The notes under the pieces: model-generated
Told to the model about the DNA's origin: nothing
The model's input: the letters and a program-made list of their open reading frames with translations, nothing else
The model's database searches: none
Assembly (NCBI GenBank): GCA_000436795.1
Contig: HF993244.1
Coordinates: 1-21,677, forward strand
DNA: 21,677 nucleotides
Reading direction: 5' to 3'
Origin: Bacteroides sp. CAG:1076
GTDB taxonomy: Bacteria; Bacteroidota; Bacteroidia; Bacteroidales; Bacteroidaceae
Made by a program: the position numbers and the translations under genes
Part shown: piece by piece, positions 1-7,171 of the stretch
Position numbering within the stretch: the first letter of the stretch is position 1
How the letters are laid out: each line of letters starts with the position of its first letter

Positions 1-176
1 TCCAGACCGGCTATAATCTTCATCAGGGTAGACTTACCCGCACCATTCAAACCGATGATACCGATCTTCGCTCCGTAGAAAAAAGATAGGTAGATGTCTT
101 TCAAGACTTGCTTATTGTTCTGGAATGATTTGCTCACTCCGACCATAGAAAAGATAATCTTTTTATCGTCTGCCAT
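1..176 (-). CDS. ettA: Energy-dependent translational throttle protein EttA (ABC-F ATPase), N-terminal fragment
   Basis: Only the first 58 codons are present; the gene runs off the left edge. The start is the ATG at 174-176, reading [11 protein letters not shown] Walker A motif, GLNGAGKST, lies at residues 42-50, preceded by the usual A-loop/strand region ([15 protein letters not shown]). The N-terminus closely matches EttA of Bacteroidetes as I know it. EttA-type ABC-F proteins have two ATPase domains and no membrane domain, bind the ribosomal E site and modulate early elongation according to the ATP/ADP ratio. The start lies 9 bases after the stop of the MFS gene on the same strand, with no terminator between, so it may be co-transcribed with panB and the MFS gene. 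Another ABC-F paralogue is the only realistic alternative. Confidence 0.9.
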   Translation of the reverse strand, partial: MADDKKIIFSMVGVSKSFQNNKQVLKDIYLSFFYGAKIGIIGLNGAGKSTLMKIIAGL

Positions 177-185
177 ACTCTTTTA

Positions 186-1322
186 TTATTTATTTGTTTG
201 ATAATGTTTCATAAAATAGCGATGTATGTATGCCTGATAGAACAGAAATCCGGCAATACAAATCCCCAGTGCAACCTGATACGGTTTTCCATTTCCTGCC
301 TCACAAGCATATTGGGAAATCCATACACCGAGCATAATCCCCGTTTCCCATAACAGTTGGTAGGTATGATAACCGGTACCCCGCTCGCAATGCAAAGGCA
401 GCAGTATCATCATCCGCAGGAACTGTCCGATAGAAAAGCCCAATCCCAGTCCCAGCAACAGTCCGGCTCCATAAAGACTTTCGCCCGTATCTGAGCCACA
501 GAGCACAACCAGCCCTACCCCTGTCAGCAACTGCCCGATCAATATCTGAAGCCTTCCGTTCATCGGGCTGGTAAACACTTGCCTGATAAACAGATATATC
601 AAAAATCCACATCCTATGCAAAGATAGAAAAAAGCATTGGATATCATAATGAAAAGCATTCCTAAAACGACAGGTACAGTCATCATATTTACTCCGGGAA
701 GCAAGGTCCGGAAAAGAATGAACCGGTCGAACGAACACAAGGGCAAGTCGAGCGGTGCACGAAAGCACACTCTCACCATCGACACCAGTACGATAGAAAC
801 CGCACAAAGAAAAGCCGAAACATACAGCAAGGAGGTAAAACTCAGATAATTTCCTCCCTCTATACCAACAATTATTCCCCCCAGCATACCGATGATAGAC
901 GACCAGGTAAATACCCGGTTAGCCTCATTACGCTTATTACTGGGAGTGACGTCAATCACCAGCGTACTTCCCGTAGCCATCAGGACAATGCCAAACAATG
1001 CTCCCTGCAAGATACGAAGAAGTGCCACCATCCCTACCGAAGTAACGTAAGGATATAATATTCCTACAAGTGCCAGCAACGCCATACTCCGGGTACAAAC
1101 ATTCTTCCGGCTAAATGTATCGACCAAATAATTATTGAAAGCCCCAGGAAGGAACAACGCGATTCCGAAAACAGCTGTTACCCCTGCAGCCTGTAGTCCG
1201 GTGCAACTCCAGGCTTGAATCATCCACTGATGAATCAAAGGGAACAACATGTAAACCGCTATATAGAGTAATATGTTTGCTGCAATCAGTAAAGAAAAAT
1301 TTCTATTCCACAGCATATTCAT
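186..1322 (-). CDS. Major facilitator superfamily (MFS) transporter
   Basis: A 378-residue, strongly hydrophobic inner-membrane protein with about 12 predicted transmembrane segments. The N-terminal half holds an MFS-like cytoplasmic loop between helices 2 and 3 (NNYLVDTFSRKNVCTR, about residues 63-78), similar to the family's G-x-x-x-D-R-x-G-R-K motif. A second charged cytoplasmic loop lies near residues 126-136 (TPSNKRNEANR). The length is normal for a compact MFS_1 member. The substrate cannot be told from sequence. Translation may start at Met1 (1320-1322) or Met3 (1314-1316); there is no Shine-Dalgarno sequence to decide. It lies 21 bases downstream of panB and 9 bases upstream of ettA, all on the minus strand. 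A pantothenate-related role is possible from position only and is weak. Confidence 0.85.
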   Translation of the reverse strand: MNMLWNRNFSLLIAANILLYIAVYMLFPLIHQWMIQAWSCTGLQAAGVTAVFGIALFLPGAFNNYLVDTFSRKNVCTRSMALLALVGILYPYVTSVGMVALLRILQGALFGIVLMATGSTLVIDVTPSNKRNEANRVFTWSSIIGMLGGIIVGIEGGNYLSFTSLLYVSAFLCAVSIVLVSMVRVCFRAPLDLPLCSFDRFILFRTLLPGVNMMTVPVVLGMLFIMISNAFFYLCIGCGFLIYLFIRQVFTSPMNGRLQILIGQLLTGVGLVVLCGSDTGESLYGAGLLLGLGLGFSIGQFLRMMILLPLHCERGTGYHTYQLLWETGIMLGVWISQYACEAGNGKPYQVALGICIAGFLFYQAYIHRYFMKHYQTNK

Positions 1323-1343
1323 ATAGCAACAGTGAAATAAATA

Positions 1344-2165
1344 TCAATACTGCTCGGTTTCATTAGGGAAATCACACGACTTCACGTCTGCTACGTAATG
1401 TCCGATAGCATCGGTCATTATCGTATGCAAGTCGGCGTAACGACGCAAGAAACGCGGACTGAAGCCTTTGGTCATCCCCAACATGTCGGCAACCACCAGC
1501 ACTTGTCCGTCTACAGCTCCACCGGCTCCGATACCTATTACAGGAATGGTCAGTTCGGAAGCTACACGTGCGGCCAGATCGGCAGGAATTTTTTCCAGTA
1601 CCAGTCCGAAACAGCCAGCCTCTTCCAGCAAGTGAGCGTCGCGAACCAGCTTTTCAGCCTCAGCGTCACCCTTGGCACGTACGCCATAAGTTCCATATTT
1701 ATTGATAGACTGTGGCATCAGTCCCAGATGTCCCATTACAGGCATGCCCGCCCCGATTATTTTCCGGATGGTCTCGATTACCTCTTCTCCGCCTTCCAGC
1801 TTAAGAGCATCTGCACCTGTTTCCTTCATAATACGGATAGCGTTTCGCACTCCGTCGAACGGATCTGCCTGATAAGAGCCGAAAGGCATATCGACAACGA
1901 CAAGCGCACGTTTTACACCACGCATCACCGACTTACCGTGATATATCATCTGGTCTATTGTTATAGGCAATGTAGTTACATTACCCGCCATCACATTCGA
2001 AGCAGAATCGCCTACCAAAATTACATCAACGCCTGCCCCGTCTACAATCTGGGCAATCGTATAATCATAAGAGGTCAACATGGAAATCTTTTCACCTCTT
2101 TCTTTCATCTCAATCAAACGGTGAGTCGTCACTTTACGTGTATCACCTGAAAGATATCCAGCCAT
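1344..2165 (-). CDS. panB: 3-methyl-2-oxobutanoate hydroxymethyltransferase (ketopantoate hydroxymethyltransferase)
   Basis: Transfers a hydroxymethyl group from 5,10-methylene-tetrahydrofolate to 2-oxoisovalerate, giving ketopantoate, the first committed step to pantothenate and CoA. The 273-residue length is normal. Expected active-site residues are in place: metal-binding Asp53 (VGDS), Asp92 (VDMPFGSYQ), Glu124 (KLEGG) and the catalytic-region Glu191 (LEKIP). The HLGLMPQS segment (146-153) and the GIGAG loop (211-215) are also family signatures. The start is well supported by an AGGAG Shine-Dalgarno 7 bases upstream and a Bacteroidetes promoter 30 bases upstream. It is the first gene of a minus-strand run panB, MFS transporter, ettA. 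No panC or panD is in the window. Confidence 0.97.
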   Translation of the reverse strand: MAGYLSGDTRKVTTHRLIEMKERGEKISMLTSYDYTIAQIVDGAGVDVILVGDSASNVMAGNVTTLPITIDQMIYHGKSVMRGVKRALVVVDMPFGSYQADPFDGVRNAIRIMKETGADALKLEGGEEVIETIRKIIGAGMPVMGHLGLMPQSINKYGTYGVRAKGDAEAEKLVRDAHLLEEAGCFGLVLEKIPADLAARVASELTIPVIGIGAGGAVDGQVLVVADMLGMTKGFSPRFLRRYADLHTIMTDAIGHYVADVKSCDFPNETEQY

Positions 2166-2172
2166 AAAAATT

Positions 2173-2177
2173 CTCCT
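2173..2177 (-). promoter_or_regulatory. Shine-Dalgarno sequence of panB
   Basis: Reading the minus strand, AGGAG stands 7 bases before the panB ATG. Most genes in this window have no recognisable Shine-Dalgarno sequence, as is normal for Bacteroidetes, so this site is unusual here and fixes the panB start. Confidence 0.75.
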
Positions 2178-2195
2178 AATTTAGTAAAATTGTGG

Positions 2196-2227
2196 CAAAT
2201 GTAGTTCATTCTTACGAGTTAAGCAAG
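2196..2227 (-). promoter_or_regulatory. Bacteroidetes-type promoter of panB
   Basis: On the minus strand, TACATTTG (-7 box, 2196-2203) fits TAnnTTTG. CTTG (2224-2227) stands 20 bases upstream as the -33 box. Transcription should start near 2189, giving a leader of about 24 bases that carries the Shine-Dalgarno sequence. The -33 box lies inside the last codons of the upstream HAD gene, so panB can be transcribed independently. Confidence 0.7.
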
Positions 2228-2881
2228 AAGGGCTTTCATCTTTTCGAAGGAGAAGGCTGTAAAATCGGGCATCACCAACTTACATTTGTCGGCTATCGCT
2301 TCCTTCGGATTAGTGGTACACAATCCTACGACTGCCATACCAGCCGCATTGCCTGCTTCCAGTCCGTGAAATGAATCTTCAAATACTACACAATTCTGGG
2401 GAACCGTTCCGAAAACTTCGGCTCCCAGCAGGAAACAATCCGGAGCAGGTTTCGAACGGGTAAACATTTCGGCGGTAAGAATACGGTCGACCAGCTCTTT
2501 CAGTTCAGGGTGTGCCTTATATACATTGGCCATCTTCAAGTCGTTCGAGCTTGTAACAATAGCTATCTTTACACCATGCGCACGTAAGTCTTTCATGAAA
2601 TCGACTACACCGGGAATATACTCAAACGACATTTCTTTTTCAAACTGGTTCAAGCGAGCCGTGATGTCCTGCTGTTCTTTCTCCATACCCGAAAAATGCT
2701 TTGCATAAATCTGAGTAAGGGTTTGTCCTTTAATGATACGGCCGAACTCTTCTATCTGGGGAAAATACTGCTTACCCACTTCATTCCAAAACAAACTATA
2801 CTGTGTTTCCGTATCCATTACCACTCCGTCGAAGTCAAACAGAGCTGCTATACACTTCGTATTATCCATTCTATCTACCAT
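2219..2881 (-). CDS. HAD superfamily hydrolase, beta-phosphoglucomutase-like (subfamily IA)
   Basis: A 220-residue cytoplasmic HAD phosphatase or phosphomutase. All four HAD motifs are visible: nucleophile and acid Asp16 and Asp18 (FDFDGV), motif II Thr/Ser at 110-111 (IVTSSN), motif III Lys144 (SKPAPD) and motif IV Glu168-Asp169 (VFEDS). The helical cap lies between residues 25 and 95. FEDSFHGLEAGNAAGM is typical of the beta-phosphoglucomutase/phosphatase-like group, but the substrate is not predictable. Translation may begin at Met1 (2881) or Met5 (2869); Met5 would leave only a few residues before the first strand, as in most relatives. A weak -7-like box, GAAATTTG at 2900-2907 on the minus strand, would start transcription near 2893 and allows either. 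It is divergent from the MATE gene. Confidence 0.9.
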   Translation of the reverse strand: MVDRMDNTKCIAALFDFDGVVMDTETQYSLFWNEVGKQYFPQIEEFGRIIKGQTLTQIYAKHFSGMEKEQQDITARLNQFEKEMSFEYIPGVVDFMKDLRAHGVKIAIVTSSNDLKMANVYKAHPELKELVDRILTAEMFTRSKPAPDCFLLGAEVFGTVPQNCVVFEDSFHGLEAGNAAGMAVVGLCTTNPKEAIADKCKLVMPDFTAFSFEKMKALLA

Positions 2882-2903
2882 TTAGTTGATTTAACGGTGC
2901 AAA

Positions 2904-2936
2904 TTTCCGAAATATCACGTCATATTCCTAACTTTG
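2904..2936 (+). promoter_or_regulatory. Bacteroidetes-type promoter of the MATE gene
   Basis: TAACTTTG at 2929-2936 matches the -7 consensus TAnnTTTG. TTTC at 2904-2907, 21 bases upstream, is a three-of-four -33 box. The predicted start near 2943 leaves a leader of about 20 bases before the ATG at 2964. It overlaps the weaker candidate -7 box of the divergent HAD gene (2900-2907). Confidence 0.65.
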
Positions 2937-2963
2937 AACAAACAAAATTAATCGAAGCCCAAA

Positions 2964-4322
2964 ATGGAAAAGAACAATCCCCATGTCTTAGGAAATGCTC
3001 CCATAGGCAAATTGCTTTTACAGTACTCCATCCCTGCCATTATCGGCATGACACTGACTTCCTTGTACAACATTATCGACAGTATCTTTATCGGACACGG
3101 TGTAGGGGCACTTGCCATTTCCGGTCTTGCCATTACTTTTCCGCTGATGAACCTGCTTGTTGCGTTCTGTACCCTGGTAGGCGTAGGTGGAGCAACCATT
3201 TCTTCCATCCGTCTGGGACAAAAAGATATAAGAGGTGCCGAGAATATTTTGGGAAACGTCACCATTCTCTGCATCATCAATGCTATATTTTACGGAGGCA
3301 TCACGCTGATATTCCTGGACGAAATACTTTATTTCTTCGGAGCCAGCGAAAGCACCTTGCCTTATGCACGCGACTTTATGCAGATTATCCTGCTGGGAAG
3401 CCCCATTTCGTATGTCATGATCGGGTTGAACAACATCATGCGTGCTACGGGTTATCCCAAAAAGGCTATGCTTTCGTCGATGCTGACGGTAGGATGCAAC
3501 GTAATTCTTGCTCCTATCTGTATATTCGTTCTGGAATGGGGAATCAGGGGAGCTGCCCTTTCTACCATTTTGTCGCAGTTTGTAGGTATGATCTGGGTAT
3601 TATATCATTTCTACAACAAGAAAAGTTATATACGCTTCAAGCGTTCCAGCTTTAAACTCAGGAAGCACATTATTCTGAATATCTTCGGTGTGGGCATGTC
3701 ACCCTTCGTAATGAACGTATGTGCCTGCTGTATCGTGATTTTCATCAACAACCGCTTGCTGACTTACGGCGGCGACCTTTCTATCGGAGCATTCGGCATT
3801 CTTAACCGGATACAAATGTTGTTCGTGATGATCGTGATGGGAATTACCATGGGAATGCAGCCGATTTCCGGATATAACTACGGAGCACAGCACTACGACC
3901 GCGTAAAACGGACACTGCGACTGGGTATTATCGCAGGATGTAGTGTTACGACCGCCGGATTTCTGGTCAGCGAATTGTTCCCGAGCGTATTTGTAGGTAT
4001 GTTTACCACCAACCATGAGCTGACGGAACAAGCTACCTTGGCTCTACGCATCGGTGTGCTGGCATTTCCTATCATCGGAGCACAAATCGTCATTACACAG
4101 TTCTTCCAGTCCATCGGTAAGGTCAGTATATCGATACTGCTTTCTCTTTCCCGCCAGTTGGTCTTCCTGTTGCCCGGACTGGCTTTGCTTCCACCGCATT
4201 TCGGAGTAAAAGGGGTATGGTTCAGCATGCCGCTGTCGGACACACTGGCTTTCATCATGGCTGCCGTCATGTTGATTTATCATTTCCGTAAGCTGAAAAC
4301 GGTTCATCAACCTCAAGAATAA
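2964..4322 (+). CDS. MATE family efflux transporter
   Basis: A 452-residue inner-membrane protein with about 12 transmembrane helices in two MatE repeats (roughly residues 15-175 and 235-400). Typical features are the N-terminal IGKLLLQYSIPAIIGM segment, the SLYNIIDSIFIGHGVG helix 1-2 region (about 37-52), GLNNIMRATGYPKKAM at the end of the first repeat (about 153-168) and MQPISGYNYGA in the second (about 297-307). MATE proteins export drugs or metabolites, driven by Na+ or H+. The substrate is unknown here; the sequence resembles the large group of uncharacterised gut Bacteroidetes MATE proteins. It is a single-gene unit with its own promoter and a strong terminator 29 bases after the stop. 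Confidence 0.93.
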   Translation: MEKNNPHVLGNAPIGKLLLQYSIPAIIGMTLTSLYNIIDSIFIGHGVGALAISGLAITFPLMNLLVAFCTLVGVGGATISSIRLGQKDIRGAENILGNVTILCIINAIFYGGITLIFLDEILYFFGASESTLPYARDFMQIILLGSPISYVMIGLNNIMRATGYPKKAMLSSMLTVGCNVILAPICIFVLEWGIRGAALSTILSQFVGMIWVLYHFYNKKSYIRFKRSSFKLRKHIILNIFGVGMSPFVMNVCACCIVIFINNRLLTYGGDLSIGAFGILNRIQMLFVMIVMGITMGMQPISGYNYGAQHYDRVKRTLRLGIIAGCSVTTAGFLVSELFPSVFVGMFTTNHELTEQATLALRIGVLAFPIIGAQIVITQFFQSIGKVSISILLSLSRQLVFLLPGLALLPPHFGVKGVWFSMPLSDTLAFIMAAVMLIYHFRKLKTVHQPQE

Positions 4323-4350
4323 TTTATTTTCTATTGCCCCATAACAAACG

Positions 4351-4396
4351 AAAAGCCGTTTCTGTATCTTCCTTTTGATTTACAGAAACGGCTTTT
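4351..4396. terminator. Perfect-hairpin terminator after the MATE gene
   Basis: The 16-base arms (4351-4366 and 4381-4396, AAAAGCCGTTTCTGTA and its exact complement) enclose a 14-base loop. The A-run on one side and T-run on the other allow it to work in both directions, so it could also stop read-through from mntH. Confidence 0.85.
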
Positions 4397-4401
4397 ATGC
4401 T

Positions 4402-4551
4402 CATATTACATTTTTACAAACGCCGAGAACTTCTCCGGAAAACGTCCCGACGTTTCTAAAAAATTTGTACAAATTCTTAGAAAATTTGTACAAATTTTCT
4501 GCCGGACTTGCGGAGAGTATTTTTTCTCCCCGCCGGATGCTTATGCAAACG
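4402..4551. other. Non-coding stretch between convergent MATE and mntH genes, possible dispersed repeat
   Basis: This 150-base stretch between the MATE terminator and the end of mntH holds three palindromic elements: 4440-4455 (AAACGTC, two bases, GACGTTT) and the twin palindromes at 4462-4500. It also holds a GC-rich tail with GGAGA/TCTCC flanking a T-run (about 4511-4529). Both strands are open for short reading frames containing repeated NLYKF, which come only from the palindrome repeats and are not credible proteins. I suspect a short dispersed intergenic element, but one copy cannot prove this. Confidence 0.45.
4462..4500. repeat. Tandem pair of TTTGTACAAA palindromes, 21 bp apart
   Basis: Two perfect palindromes sharing the core AATTTGTACAAATT lie side by side: a 14-bp copy at 4462-4475 and a 22-bp copy at 4479-4500. 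Their centres are exactly 21 bp apart, about two turns of B-form DNA, so both would face the same side of the helix. There is no promoter-like element nearby and both flanking genes point toward the site, so an ordinary operator role is not obvious. Confidence 0.8.
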
Positions 4552-5808
4552 TCAGCTGAAAAGCAGCATGATGTTGAGCACGGAAACGACGATGGCAATG
4601 GTATAAAGCACAAACGTGCTCCATCGCGAGTTGGCATACTGCCCCATGACGCGCCGTGACGAGGTGAGCGACAGTTGCAAAAAGACGGTGAAAGGCAACT
4701 GGATGCTCAGCACCATCTGCGAAATAATCAGTCCCTGAAACGGATTGTCGATGAACAAGATAATCACCAGTGCCAGTCCCAGCGACAGCAGAACGCCTAT
4801 TCGCGAGTGAATGTCGCGGATATGATAGGATTCTCCGAAGATTCCGGCAAAAATAGAACCTGCAGCCATCCCGCTGGTAACGGTCGACGAGATACCTGCC
4901 ATAAGTAACGCCAAGGCAAAAATGGTGCCTGCCTGACTGCCCAACAGAGGGTCGAGCAACGATTTTGCCTGCTGAAGCTCTTCCACCGGGGTGCCGTGTG
5001 CAAAGAAGGTGGTGGCTGCCAGCAGAATCATGGCACTGTTGATGGCCCAGCCTATGCCCATCGACAGCAACGTATCGTAGAATTCGTACTTCAAATGTTT
5101 CTTGATGGCTTGTTCGTCCTCCTTATTATATTCCCGACTCTGCACCACTTCCGAATGAAGAAACAGGTTGTGCGGCATAACGACTGCTCCCAGTACACTC
5201 ATGATGATGAGCATGCTTCCCTGCGGAATGCTCGGCGTAACCCACGAACGGGCAGCCAGTCCCCAGTCGACATCGACCAGAAAGAGCTCATAGAGGAAAG
5301 AAAGACCAATCACCGAAACGAAGGCGATGATACCCCGCTCGATGCGTTTGTACGAATTGGTGAAAAGCAGTATCAGCACAAAGACCGTCGTCAGTATGGC
5401 TCCAACGATAATCGGTATGCCGAACAGCATTTCCAGTGCAATGGCTCCTCCCAGTATTTCCGCCAGCGACGTAGAGATACTTGCCAGCACGGCACTGCCC
5501 AAGATGGGACGCGCTATCCACTTCGGCGTATATTTGTTGGCAGCCTCGCTCAGACACAGGCCGGTTACGATACCCAGATGCGCCACGTTGTGCTGAAGCA
5601 CAATCAGCATGACGGTGGAAAGTGTCACGACCCACAACAGTGCATAGCCGTAATCGGAACCCGCCGCAAAGTTCGACGCCCAGTTTCCCGGGTCGATGAA
5701 TCCCACGGTAACCAGCAGTCCGGGACCGATATACTTGAATATATCCAGACCACCCAGATAGCGCTGGTGGTCTTTCCGCTTTAATTCCCTTAACAGATTC
5801 TTCCACAT
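4552..5808 (-). CDS. mntH: Nramp family divalent metal (Mn2+/Fe2+) transporter
   Basis: A 418-residue inner-membrane protein with about 11 transmembrane segments that imports Mn2+ or Fe2+, usually with protons. The metal-site residues of the Nramp family are present: the helix-1 motif DPGN at 39-42 (Asp39, Asn42), and in helix 6 Ala208 and Met211 within GAVVMPHNLFLHS, followed by His213. Length is normal. The start (ATG 5806-5808) gives the usual short cytoplasmic N-terminus before the first helix. The gene follows the radical SAM gene on the same strand after a 59-base gap that contains an AT-rich inverted repeat, a likely metal-dependent operator. Both genes look richer in G+C than the biotin-enzyme genes of this window. 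The gene symbol is by family; iron rather than manganese cannot be excluded. Confidence 0.92.
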   Translation of the reverse strand: MWKNLLRELKRKDHQRYLGGLDIFKYIGPGLLVTVGFIDPGNWASNFAAGSDYGYALLWVVTLSTVMLIVLQHNVAHLGIVTGLCLSEAANKYTPKWIARPILGSAVLASISTSLAEILGGAIALEMLFGIPIIVGAILTTVFVLILLFTNSYKRIERGIIAFVSVIGLSFLYELFLVDVDWGLAARSWVTPSIPQGSMLIIMSVLGAVVMPHNLFLHSEVVQSREYNKEDEQAIKKHLKYEFYDTLLSMGIGWAINSAMILLAATTFFAHGTPVEELQQAKSLLDPLLGSQAGTIFALALLMAGISSTVTSGMAAGSIFAGIFGESYHIRDIHSRIGVLLSLGLALVIILFIDNPFQGLIISQMVLSIQLPFTVFLQLSLTSSRRVMGQYANSRWSTFVLYTIAIVVSVLNIMLLFS

Positions 5809-5819
5809 AATGTATTTTC

Positions 5820-5844
5820 TTGTTATATAATAATGATATTACAA
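5820..5844 (-). promoter_or_regulatory. Candidate operator (25-bp inverted repeat) just upstream of mntH
   Basis: TTGTTATAT (5820-5828) and ATATTACAA (5836-5844) are inverted repeats matching at 8 of 9 positions around a 7-base AT spacer. The site ends 11 bases before the mntH ATG. Its size, AT content and position fit a dimeric metalloregulator of the Fur or MntR/DtxR type. The link to a specific regulator is inference. Confidence 0.45.
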
Positions 5845-5867
5845 ACCACCCCGCCCAAAAGTTCAGT

Positions 5868-7133
5868 CTAATCGAAATCAAAATTGAGCGTAAGCTGGCG
5901 TTCGTCCGTGCGTTTCTTGGGTTTCGGCACCAGCAGTTTCCGTACTCCCTGCGGAGTAAGCTCGTGTATCGTCTTGTCGGGCAGCTCGTTGCACGTAATA
6001 AAATAGCGAGCCTTCTTCATGACGGCTCCCATTTTCTTGAGCTCGTAGAAGCCGATGCGCGAGAAACGGCGCGACATGACAATCATCTTGGCCGAACGTA
6101 CCCCGATGCCCGGCACACGAAGCAGGGTTTCATAGTCCGCCGTATAGATATTGACGGGGAAAAACTCGGGATGCTTCAATGCCCACGCCAGCTTGGGGTC
6201 GACTTCCAGGTCGAGGTCCGGACTGGCATCATCTACCAGTTCGTCTACCCGGAACTGATAAAAGCGCAGCAGCCAGTCGGCCTGATACAGACGGTTCTCG
6301 CGTACCAGAGGCGGTTGTTTCAGGGCAGGCAGACGTTTGTCGTAGGTATTGACGGAAATATATCCCGAATAATACACACGTTTCATGGTAGGCTGGGCGT
6401 AAAGAGCGGAAGAAACCTTCAGGATGTCGCGATCGCTCTCCGAAGTTGCCCCGACAATCATCTGCGTACTCTGTCCCGCAGGTGCAAAACGTGGCGCGTG
6501 GCGGTGATGTTTCCGCTCTTCCGCACTCTCGAGCGCCCCCTCACGAATATATCCCATAGGCAGATACACGCTGCGATGGTCTTTTTCGGGAGCCAGCATC
6601 TTGAGGTTTGCTTCGGTTGGAATTTCGAGATTCACGCTCAGACGGTCGGCATACAGTCCGGCTTCGCGCACCAGTTCCCTGCTGGCTCCGGGGATGCTCT
6701 TCAGGTGAATATAGCCGTTGAAGCGGTGAACCGTACGCAAGTCTTTTGCCACCCTCACCAGACGCTCCATGGTGTAATCGGGATTCCGTACTACGCCCGA
6801 GCTCAGGAACAGTCCCTCGATATAGTTCCGGCGGTAAAACTCCATGGTCAGATCCACCAGTTCGCTCACCGACAGAGTGGCACGCGGTATGTCGTTGCTG
6901 ATTCGGTTGATACAATATGCGCAATCATAAATACAATAGTTGGTAAGCATGACCTTGAGCAGCGAAATACACCTGCCGTCTTCGGCAAAACTATGGCAGA
7001 TGCCCCACCCTCCTACGGTATTTCCTACCCCGCCAGAGGCATTGCGCCGTACGGTTCCGCTGGAAGAGCACGACACATCATATTTTGCCGACTCCGCCAG
7101 CACTTTAAGTTTATGCAAGACTTGCTCGTTCAT
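5868..7133 (-). CDS. Radical SAM protein, putative DNA modification/repair family
   Basis: A 421-residue protein from the chosen start MNEQVLHKLK (ATG 7131-7133). An upstream in-frame ATG at 7235 is unlikely because the predicted promoter lies at 7172-7203, between the two. The radical SAM cluster motif CxxxCxxC is Cys67, Cys71 and Cys74. Further cysteines sit at 22 (SCSSSG), 46 and 55 (GICHSFAEDGRC). A helix-hairpin-helix (LLRVPGIGVRSAK, about 337-349) is a DNA-binding fold. The C-terminus ends QLTLNFDFD; QLTLNF fits the hexapeptide form of the sliding-clamp binding motif. I recognise the family named in databases as putative DNA modification/repair radical SAM protein; its reaction is unknown. 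Its usual neighbour, a uracil-DNA-glycosylase-like protein, is not adjacent: mntH follows instead. Confidence 0.9.
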   Translation of the reverse strand: MNEQVLHKLKVLAESAKYDVSCSSSGTVRRNASGGVGNTVGGWGICHSFAEDGRCISLLKVMLTNYCIYDCAYCINRISNDIPRATLSVSELVDLTMEFYRRNYIEGLFLSSGVVRNPDYTMERLVRVAKDLRTVHRFNGYIHLKSIPGASRELVREAGLYADRLSVNLEIPTEANLKMLAPEKDHRSVYLPMGYIREGALESAEERKHHRHAPRFAPAGQSTQMIVGATSESDRDILKVSSALYAQPTMKRVYYSGYISVNTYDKRLPALKQPPLVRENRLYQADWLLRFYQFRVDELVDDASPDLDLEVDPKLAWALKHPEFFPVNIYTADYETLLRVPGIGVRSAKMIVMSRRFSRIGFYELKKMGAVMKKARYFITCNELPDKTIHELTPQGVRKLLVPKPKKRTDERQLTLNFDFD

Positions 7134-7171
7134 TGTACTTTTCTGATAATTTTGCAGTTGTATAAATATGG

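Noticed and set aside
4375..4659. Open reading frames on both strands (4375-4659 plus, 4401-4637 minus) with repeated NLYKF.
   Set aside because: They arise from the AAATTTGTACAAATT palindromes, run into mntH and have no start signals or protein-like composition.
5000..5784. Long open frames opposite mntH, panB, the AspT-like transporter and accC.
   Set aside because: They are antisense shadows of well-supported genes, with His/Gln/Arg-rich, low-quality protein sequence.
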